Source: an uncultured Kiritimatiellota bacterium
Lineage (GTDB): Bacteria; Verrucomicrobiota; Kiritimatiellia; RFP12; UBA1067
Assembly: GCA_934654805.1 (NCBI GenBank)
Contig: CAKUGW010000018.1
Span: forward strand, 1 to 36,680
Length of the DNA stretch: 36,680 nucleotides
Direction: 5' to 3'
Made by a program: the position numbers and the translations under genes. Below, piece after piece: positions 30,893 to 36,680 of the stretch; positions within the stretch are counted from its first letter, which is position 1; each line of letters opens with the position of its first letter. The notes under the pieces are model-generated. The model did not search any database, was not told where the DNA came from, and saw nothing but the letters and a program-made list of their open reading frames with translations.

Positions 30893-30953
30893 GGCATGAG
30901 AGATTTCTTGTCAAAACCTGCACAATGCGGACGAAATGAGGCGGTTTGAGACA

Positions 30954-30980
30954 CCCCCCTTGCAAGGCGGGGGCTTTTTT
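30954..30980 (+). terminator. Intrinsic terminator after the VWA gene
   Basis: CCCCC and GGGGG close a hairpin around TTGCAAGGC, followed by C and six T. The loop contains the fusA -35 hexamer TTGCAA. Confidence 0.8.
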
Positions 30981-30989
30981 CGGTATAAT
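30960..30989 (+). promoter_or_regulatory. fusA promoter embedded in a terminator
   Basis: TTGCAA (30960-30965) in the hairpin loop and TATAAT (30984-30989) are 18 nt apart, and the T tract lies in the spacer. GG precedes the -10. The leader to ATG 31027 is about 30 nt and has AAAGGAAG as ribosome site. Confidence 0.65.
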
Positions 30990-31026
30990 ACGCAAAATTT
31001 TTCTAACTAAAGGAAGAAACAAGAAA

Positions 31027-33129
31027 ATGGCAAAGCGCGACATTCCGCTCGATCACGTGAGAAACTTCGGCATCATGGCCCACATTGACGGTGGCAAGAC
31101 CACGACGTCCGAGCGAATTCTCTTCTATTCCGGCAAGAACTACAAGATCGGCGAGGTGCATGACGGCGCCGCGACGATGGACTTCATGGTGCAGGAGCAG
31201 GAGCGCGGCATCACGATCCAGTCCGCCGCGACGTGCGTGCAGTGGGGAGCCTACCGCCTCTCCCTGATCGACACCCCCGGACACGTGGACTTCACGGCCG
31301 AGGTCGAGCGTTCGCTGCGCGTCCTTGACGGCGCGGTCGCGCTCTACTGCGCGGTCGGCGGCGTCCAGCCCCAGTCCGAGCAGGTGTGGCGCCAGTCCGA
31401 GAAGTACAAGGTGCCGAAGATCGCGTTCGTCAACAAGATGGACCGCGTCGGCGCGAACTTCTACAACGTGATGGAGCAGATGAAGAGCCAGCTCAACGCG
31501 AACCCGGTGCCGATGGTCATCCCGATCGGCGCGGCGGAGACGTTCGACGGCGTCATCGACCTCATCAAGATGAAGGCCCTCTACTTCGACATGAAGTCGC
31601 TCGGCAAGACGGTCATCGAGAAGGACATCCCGGAGGAGTACGTCGAGAAGGCGAAGGAGTACCGCCAGAAGATGGTCGAGTCGGCCGCCGAGCAGGACGA
31701 CGCGCTCATGGAGAAGTTCTTCGCGGGCGAGGAGCTGACGGACGACGAGATCAAGAAGGCGATCCGCAAGGGCACGCTTGCGCGCACGATCACCCCGGCG
31801 TTCTGCGGGTCGGCGTTCAAGGACAAGGGCATCCAGCCGCTTCTCGACGCGGTCTGCGACTACCTGCCGTCGCCGCTCGACGCGGGCCCGGCGGTCTCGG
31901 CCGACGACCCGACCCAGAAGCGCGAGGTGAGCGACACCGAGCCGTTCTGCGGTCTCGCGTTCAAGATCATGAACGACCCGAAGTCGGGCGGCAAGATCAC
32001 GTTCGTGCGCGTCTACTCGGGCACGCTGAAGCTCGGCGAGGAGCTGCTGGACTCGACGATCAACAAGGAGCAGCGCATCTCGCGCCTCTTCCGCATGCAC
32101 GCCTCGAAGCAGGAGCCGCTGGACGAGGCGCACGCCGGCGACATCGTCGCGTGCGTCGGCCTCACGGAGACGCGCACGGGCGACACGCTCTGCGACCCCG
32201 ACCACCCGATCACGCTGGAGTCGATCGACTTCCCGGCGCCGGTCATCTCGGTCGCGGTCAAGCCGAAGTCGCGCGGCGACAACGAGAAGCTCGGCGTCGC
32301 GCTCCACGCGCTCGCGATGGAGGACCCGACCTTCGTCGTCACGTTTGACCAGGAGACGAGCGAGACGATCATCGCCGGCATGGGCGAGCTCTACCTCGAG
32401 GTCATCGTCGACCGCCTGAAGCGCGAGTTCAACGTCGAGTGCGACGTCGGCGCGCCGCAGGTCGCGTACCGCGAGACGATCACGGTGCCGGTCGACAACG
32501 AGTACAAGCACGTCAAGCAGTCCGGCGGCCGCGGCCAGTACGCGCACGTCTGCCTGAAGCTCGCGCCGCAGGAGCCGGGCAAGGGCTTCGAGTTCGTCAA
32601 CGAGGTCAAGGGCGGCGTGATTCCGACGGAGTACATCCCTGCGGTCGAGAAGGGCGTCAAGAAGGCGCTCGAGGCCGGCCCGCTCGCGGGCTTCCCGGTC
32701 GTGGACGTCAAGGCGACGGTCTACTTCGGCTCGTACCACGAGGTCGACTCGAACGAGTTCGCGTTCATCACCTGCGCGATGCAGTGCTTCAAGCAGGCGT
32801 TCCTCAAGGCGAAGCCGCAGCTGCTGGAGCCGATGATGGACGTCGAGGTCGTCGTCCCCGAGCAGTACATGGGCGCGGCGAACGGCTCGATCAACCAGCG
32901 CCGCGGCCGCATCGAGGGCATGGAGGACCGCGCGGGCGTCAAGCTCCTCAAGGCGACCGTCCCGCTCGGCGAGATGTTCGGCTACTCGAACGCGATCCGC
33001 ACGGTCACGCAGGGCCGCGGCTCGTTCACGATGATCTTCAAGCAGTACGAGGCGGTGCCGAAGAACATCGCCCAGCAGGTCATCGAGAAACGCGTCAAGG
33101 AGGGCAAGGTCCGTCCGATGGCCGACTGA
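31027..33129 (+). CDS. fusA: Translation elongation factor G
   Basis: EF-G drives ribosome translocation with GTP. The 700-residue product has all five domains in order. The P-loop is AHIDGGKTTT (18-27; most EF-G have Ala where the first Gly stands), switch I is EVHDGAATMDFMVQEQERGITI, and DTPGHVDF and NKMDR follow. Domain IV has QSGGRGQYAHV, and RRGRIEGMEDRAG and PLGEMFGYSNAIRT follow near the C terminus. ATG 31027 is preceded by AAAGGAAG. It is a single gene with its own promoter and terminator, not in a str operon with rpsL, rpsG and tuf, so it may be a relocated or second copy. The motifs look fully functional. Confidence 0.95.
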   Translation: MAKRDIPLDHVRNFGIMAHIDGGKTTTSERILFYSGKNYKIGEVHDGAATMDFMVQEQERGITIQSAATCVQWGAYRLSLIDTPGHVDFTAEVERSLRVLDGAVALYCAVGGVQPQSEQVWRQSEKYKVPKIAFVNKMDRVGANFYNVMEQMKSQLNANPVPMVIPIGAAETFDGVIDLIKMKALYFDMKSLGKTVIEKDIPEEYVEKAKEYRQKMVESAAEQDDALMEKFFAGEELTDDEIKKAIRKGTLARTITPAFCGSAFKDKGIQPLLDAVCDYLPSPLDAGPAVSADDPTQKREVSDTEPFCGLAFKIMNDPKSGGKITFVRVYSGTLKLGEELLDSTINKEQRISRLFRMHASKQEPLDEAHAGDIVACVGLTETRTGDTLCDPDHPITLESIDFPAPVISVAVKPKSRGDNEKLGVALHALAMEDPTFVVTFDQETSETIIAGMGELYLEVIVDRLKREFNVECDVGAPQVAYRETITVPVDNEYKHVKQSGGRGQYAHVCLKLAPQEPGKGFEFVNEVKGGVIPTEYIPAVEKGVKKALEAGPLAGFPVVDVKATVYFGSYHEVDSNEFAFITCAMQCFKQAFLKAKPQLLEPMMDVEVVVPEQYMGAANGSINQRRGRIEGMEDRAGVKLLKATVPLGEMFGYSNAIRTVTQGRGSFTMIFKQYEAVPKNIAQQVIEKRVKEGKVRPMAD

Positions 33130-33152
33130 CCGGTGCGGCGGACAGGTCCGGA

Positions 33153-33188
33153 GGAAGGGCGCGGCATTGCTACCGCGCCCTTCCTTTT
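33153..33188 (+). terminator. Intrinsic terminator after fusA
   Basis: A perfect 12-bp stem, GGAAGGGCGCGG with CCGCGCCCTTCC, around an 8-nt loop and followed by TTTT. A second small hairpin (CGGAC/GTCCG, 33191-33208) lies between it and the next -10. Confidence 0.85.
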
Positions 33189-33217
33189 CCCGGACGGCAG
33201 GATGTCCGCATCTTTGG

Positions 33218-33223
33218 TATAAT
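33218..33223 (+). promoter_or_regulatory. glnN -10 element, predicted leaderless start
   Basis: TATAAT preceded by GG lies 8 nt before ATG 33232. No ribosome binding site or good -35 is seen. Confidence 0.55.
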
Positions 33224-33231
33224 GCGCAGAT

Positions 33232-35325
33232 ATGCCTGACACGAGCCTCAAGACCTATGGTGCGGACGTCTTCTCCGAGAGGGCGATCCGCCGCCACCTG
33301 CCCAAGGCCGTCGCCGCGAAGCTGCTCGCGACGATGCGCGACTCGAAGCCCCTCGACCCGACGATCGCGGACGCGGTCGCCGCCGGCATGAGGGACTGGG
33401 CGCTCGAGAAGGGCGCGACGCACTTCACGCACTGGTTTCAGCCGCTCACGGGCGGCACGGCCGAGAAGCACGACGCCTTCCTGGAGCCGACGGGCCCTGC
33501 GCAGGCGGTGCAGCGCTTCTCCGGCAAGAACCTGATCGGCGGCGAGGCGGACGCCTCGTCCTTCCCGTCGGGCGGGCTGCGCTCGACGTTCGAGGCGCGC
33601 GGCTACACGGCGTGGGACCCGACCTCGCCGGCGTTCGTCAAGCGCCACGCGAACGGCGCGACGCTCTGCATCCCGACGGCGTTCTGCTCGTTCACGGGCG
33701 ACACGCTCGACATGAAGACGCCGCTCCTGCGCTCCATCCAGGCCGTCTCGCGCGCGACGGAGCGGCTGATGCGGAAGTTCGGGCAGAAGAAGGCGCATGT
33801 CGCGGTCACGCTTGGCGCGGAACAGGAGTACTTCCTCGTCGACCGCCGCTTCTACCTGAAGCGCCCCGACCTGCTGCAGGCGGGCCGCACGGTCTTCGGC
33901 GCCGCGCCCGCGAAGCACCAGCAGCTCGACGACCACTACTTCGGCTCGATCCGGCCGCGCGTCCTCGCGTTCATGACCGAGGTCGAGGAGCGCCTCTGGC
34001 AGCTCGGCATCCCGGCGAAGACGCGCCACAACGAGGTCGCGCCCGCGCAGTTCGAGCTTGCGCCGACGTTCGAGGGCCTGAACCTCGCCGTCGACCACAA
34101 CATGATGGTCATGGAGGTCCTGCGCCAGACGGCCGAGAAGCACGGGCTCGTCTGCCTCCTGCATGAGAAGCCCTTCGCGGGCGTGAACGGCTCGGGCAAG
34201 CACTGCAACTGGTCGATCGCCTACGGCGGGCGCAACCTCCTGACGCCGGGCGACAATCCGCGCGAGAACGCGATCTTCCTGACGATCCTCGTCTCCGTCC
34301 TCCGCGCGATCGACAAGCACGCGGACATCCTGCGCATGACGACGGCCGGCGCGGGCAACGACCACCGCCTCGGCGCGCACGAGGCGCCGCCGGCGATCAT
34401 CTCGGTCTTCCTCGGCGACGAGCTGAACGCCGTCCTCGACGCGATCGCGCGCGGCGCGAAGCCGGGGCCTGTCCCCGCCCGCCCGGACCGCCGCACAGGC
34501 CCCGGGGCCGGTCTCCGCATCGGCGTCGACACGCTGCCGCCGCTGCCGCGCGACACGACCGACCGCAACCGCACGTCGCCGTTCGCCTTCACGGGCAACA
34601 AGTTCGAGTTCCGCGCGCCGGGGGCCTCGCAGAACTGCGCGTACAGCCAGACGGTGCTGAACACGATCGTCGCCGAGTCGATCGACGCCCTCTGCGACAA
34701 GCTGGAGGCGATGACGGGCGACTTCCACGCGAACCTCCAGAAGCTGCTGCAGCGGCTCGTCAAGGCGCACCGCCGCATCGTCTTCTCCGGCGACGGCTAT
34801 TCGGCGGACTGGCCGAAGGAGGCGGCGCGGCGCGGGCTCCCGAACCTGCGGGACACGCCGGAGGCCCTCGCGCCGCTCGGCGACGCGGCCAACGTCGCGC
34901 TCTTCGAGAAGTACGGCGTCCTCTCCGCGACGGAAATGCGCGCGCGGCGGGAGATCGGGCTGGAGGACTACCACCGCCGCATCCGCATCGAGGCGGGCAT
35001 CGCCCTCGAGATCGCGCGGTCGATGGTGCGGCCCGTCGTGGCGGACGAGTTCTCGCGGCTTGCGACGGCGCTTGGGCAGGCCAAGGCGGACGGCCTCAAG
35101 ACCGGCATCCGGGGGCTGACGGCTCTTTCGCTGAAGCTCGGCGCGGGGCTGGACGACCTGCACGTGAAGTGCGACCGGCTGGAGAAGGCGCTGGGCGGCG
35201 ACGACCCCGCGCGGCAGGCGGCCGCGATGGCAGACCTGCGCAAGACGGTCGACCGGCTGGAGGGCCTGGTCGACGACGCCCGCTGGCCGCTCCCGAAATA
35301 CCGGGAGATGCTGTTTGTGTACTGA
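33232..35325 (+). CDS. glnN: Type III glutamine synthetase
   Basis: Glutamine synthetase makes glutamine from glutamate, ammonia and ATP. The 697-residue size and sequence fit the type III (GlnN) family and not the roughly 450-residue type I. Motifs are THFTHWFQPLTGGTAEKHD, VTLGAEQEYFLVD, RHNEVAPAQFELAP, the ATP/glutamate region HEKPFAGVNGSGKHCNWS, AGNDHRLGAHEAPPAI, and a helical C-terminal extension. Type III enzymes occur in Bacteroidota, cyanobacteria and various anaerobes. It starts 8 nt after a -10. No PII or nitrogen regulator gene is near. The downstream beta-galactosidase gene begins 24 nt after its stop and could share the transcript. Confidence 0.96.
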   Translation: MPDTSLKTYGADVFSERAIRRHLPKAVAAKLLATMRDSKPLDPTIADAVAAGMRDWALEKGATHFTHWFQPLTGGTAEKHDAFLEPTGPAQAVQRFSGKNLIGGEADASSFPSGGLRSTFEARGYTAWDPTSPAFVKRHANGATLCIPTAFCSFTGDTLDMKTPLLRSIQAVSRATERLMRKFGQKKAHVAVTLGAEQEYFLVDRRFYLKRPDLLQAGRTVFGAAPAKHQQLDDHYFGSIRPRVLAFMTEVEERLWQLGIPAKTRHNEVAPAQFELAPTFEGLNLAVDHNMMVMEVLRQTAEKHGLVCLLHEKPFAGVNGSGKHCNWSIAYGGRNLLTPGDNPRENAIFLTILVSVLRAIDKHADILRMTTAGAGNDHRLGAHEAPPAIISVFLGDELNAVLDAIARGAKPGPVPARPDRRTGPGAGLRIGVDTLPPLPRDTTDRNRTSPFAFTGNKFEFRAPGASQNCAYSQTVLNTIVAESIDALCDKLEAMTGDFHANLQKLLQRLVKAHRRIVFSGDGYSADWPKEAARRGLPNLRDTPEALAPLGDAANVALFEKYGVLSATEMRARREIGLEDYHRRIRIEAGIALEIARSMVRPVVADEFSRLATALGQAKADGLKTGIRGLTALSLKLGAGLDDLHVKCDRLEKALGGDDPARQAAAMADLRKTVDRLEGLVDDARWPLPKYREMLFVY

Positions 35326-35349
35326 TAACGAAGAAAGGCAGACAAGAAA

Positions 35350-36680
35350 ATGAGATCCATGACGACACTTGCGGCGACGCTGCTCACGGGCACGGCGCTG
35401 GCCGCCCCGACGAACGACTGGGAGAACCTCCAGGTCAACTCCATCAACCGCCTGCCGGCGCGCACGTACGCGATGCCGCTCGCAAGCGAGGCGGCCGCGC
35501 TCACGGACGCCCTTGAGCCCGAGACGCCGTACAGGAAGAGCCTCAACGGCGACTGGAAGCTCTCGTGGGCGGGCAGCCCCGACCTGCGCGTGAAGGACTT
35601 CTGGAAGGCGGACTTCGACGATTCGGGCTGGTTCACGATCGACGTGCCGAGCTGCGTCGAGATGCGCGGCTTCGGCGCGCCCGGCTACACGAACGTCCGC
35701 TATCCCCACGCCTGGGACCCGAAGCGCGACGTCGCCGCGCCGACGATCCGCGACCGCGACACGGACGCGCGCGACTACAACCCCGTCTCGTCCTACCGCA
35801 CGACGTTCACCGTGCCGGCGGACTGGGCGGGCCGCGACGTCATCCTGCGCTTCGACGGCGTGTACTCGGCCTACTACGTGTGGGTGAACGGCCACAGGGT
35901 CGGCTACGCCGAGGACTCGAAGCTCCCCTCCGAGTTCGACATCACCCCCTACCTCAGGGACGGCGCGAACCTCCTCGCCGTCGAGGTCTACCGCTGGTGC
36001 GACGGCAGCTTCCTCGAGGACCAGGACATGTTCCGCTTCTCCGGCATCTTCCGCGACGTCACGCTCTGGGCGAAGCCGAAGGACGGCATCTGGGACTTCA
36101 CGGTCCAGGCGGAACTCGCCGCCGGCTACGCCTCCGCGAAGCTGAACGTCGCCGGCTGCGACCTTGCGGACGCGAAGCTCTACGACGCGGACGGCAAACT
36201 CGTCGGCGCGTTCACCTGCGGCCTCGCGCCGCTGCAGGTCGCGAACCCGCGCCTCTGGTCGGCCGAAGACCCCTACCTCTACACGCTCGTCATCCGGAAG
36301 GGCGACGACATCCGCGCGAAGAAGGTCGGCTTCAAGGAGCAGAGGATCGTCGGCAGCCGCTTCCTCGTCAACGGCCAGCCGGTCAAGTTCAAGGGCGTGA
36401 ACCGCCACGAGACGAACCCCGACAACGGGCGCACCGTCTCGATGGACGACATGATGAAGGACATCACGCTCTTCAAGCGCCACAACATCAACACCGTGCG
36501 CACCTCGCACTACCCGAACGACCGCCGCTGGTACGACCTCTGCGACCGCTACGGCATCTACGTGATCGCCGAGGCGAACGTCGAGGGGCACGAGCCGGGC
36601 TACGGCGAGAACGGCCTCGGCCGCCATCCCGAATGGGACCATTCGATCGTCGAGCGCAACGCGCGCCACGCCGTCTTCTA
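35350..36680 (+). CDS. GH2 beta-galactosidase (LacZ type), truncated by window end
   Basis: The 443 residues in the window match the N-terminal half of GH2 beta-galactosidases. A signal peptide (TTLAATLLTGTALA) precedes the DWENLQVNSINRLPAR block, SLNGDWKLSWA, the sugar-binding jelly-roll domain with YVWVNGHRVGYAEDSKLPSEFD, and DQDMFRFSGIFRDVTL. Next come an immunoglobulin-like domain and the barrel start FKGVNRHETNPDNGR, NTVRTSHYPNDRRWYDLCDRYG and EANVEGHE. The catalytic Glu residues lie beyond the window. The secretion signal implies action in the periplasm or outside, unlike E. coli LacZ. The start has an AAAGG site 11 nt upstream. Exact beta-linked substrate is not determined. Confidence 0.92.
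   Translation, partial: MRSMTTLAATLLTGTALAAPTNDWENLQVNSINRLPARTYAMPLASEAAALTDALEPETPYRKSLNGDWKLSWAGSPDLRVKDFWKADFDDSGWFTIDVPSCVEMRGFGAPGYTNVRYPHAWDPKRDVAAPTIRDRDTDARDYNPVSSYRTTFTVPADWAGRDVILRFDGVYSAYYVWVNGHRVGYAEDSKLPSEFDITPYLRDGANLLAVEVYRWCDGSFLEDQDMFRFSGIFRDVTLWAKPKDGIWDFTVQAELAAGYASAKLNVAGCDLADAKLYDADGKLVGAFTCGLAPLQVANPRLWSAEDPYLYTLVIRKGDDIRAKKVGFKEQRIVGSRFLVNGQPVKFKGVNRHETNPDNGRTVSMDDMMKDITLFKRHNINTVRTSHYPNDRRWYDLCDRYGIYVIAEANVEGHEPGYGENGLGRHPEWDHSIVERNARHAVF

Noticed and set aside
31003..36669. An 1888-codon open frame on the minus strand opposite fusA, glnN and the beta-galactosidase
   Set aside because: It mirrors three certain genes, is full of Arg, Glu, Val and Leu as expected from antisense GC-rich codons, and matches no family.

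Overview
This 36.7-kb window is high-GC, gene-dense DNA from a Gram-negative bacterium: it has TolB and Pal, KDO activation by KdsB, a periplasmic amidase, Tat export and lipoproteins. A divergent FtsZ, a type III glutamine synthetase, a LamG-repeat secreted protein, Tat-exported and lipoprotein hydrolases and a LacI/AraC hybrid regulator together suggest the PVC superphylum. A Kiritimatiellota- or Lentisphaerota-like gut lineage is my best guess (inference; no rRNA or ribosomal protein gene is present to test it).

Layout. At 0.1-4.3 kb a leftward unit carries ftsA, a divergent ftsZ and mutL, divergent from argJ. At 4.4-7.8 kb lie argJ and tolB, then a convergent small MscS channel. At 7.9-13.1 kb are a secreted zinc amidase and an overlapping operon kdsB, azlC, an azlD with an ExbD-like extension, and ligA. 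At 13.1-18.9 kb are secY, gapA, pal and a tatB-tatC-ktrB operon. At 19-22 kb, after a low-molecular-weight phosphatase gene, comes a scarred region: a 125-bp duplicated promoter cassette, a TPR remnant, a LacI/AraC-type regulator and a broken AAA-ATPase/nuclease pseudogene. At 22-29 kb is a polysaccharide-type locus: LamG protein, Tat-signal phosphoesterase, GH5 lipoprotein and a GH36-like glycosidase. At 29-36.7 kb are a VWA protein under the second copy of the cassette, fusA, type III glutamine synthetase and a truncated GH2 beta-galactosidase.

How genes work together. Division (FtsA/FtsZ), envelope maintenance (Tol-Pal, amidase, KdsB) and export (SecY, TatBC) are housekeeping. The 22-29 kb block looks like glycan foraging; its phosphoesterase has a twin-arginine signal and so would use the Tat system. 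The LacI/AraC hybrid lies upstream in the opposite orientation and is the natural candidate regulator, which is inference.

What stands out. (1) An FtsZ with an intact FtsA-binding tail but a degenerate T7 catalytic loop. (2) A recurrent G[G/C]TATAAT element placed 6-10 nt before the start codon of nine ORFs, predicting leaderless or nearly leaderless mRNAs. (3) Promoters whose -35 hexamer lies in the loop of the preceding gene's terminator. (4) A duplicated 125-bp promoter/short-ORF cassette now driving two unrelated genes. (5) Short-period tandem repeats (8, 7 and 9 bp) that have entered coding sequence, most strikingly in the tolB signal peptide. (6) An AzlD-ExbD-like fusion. I see no tRNA, rRNA, CRISPR array, transposase or replication origin.
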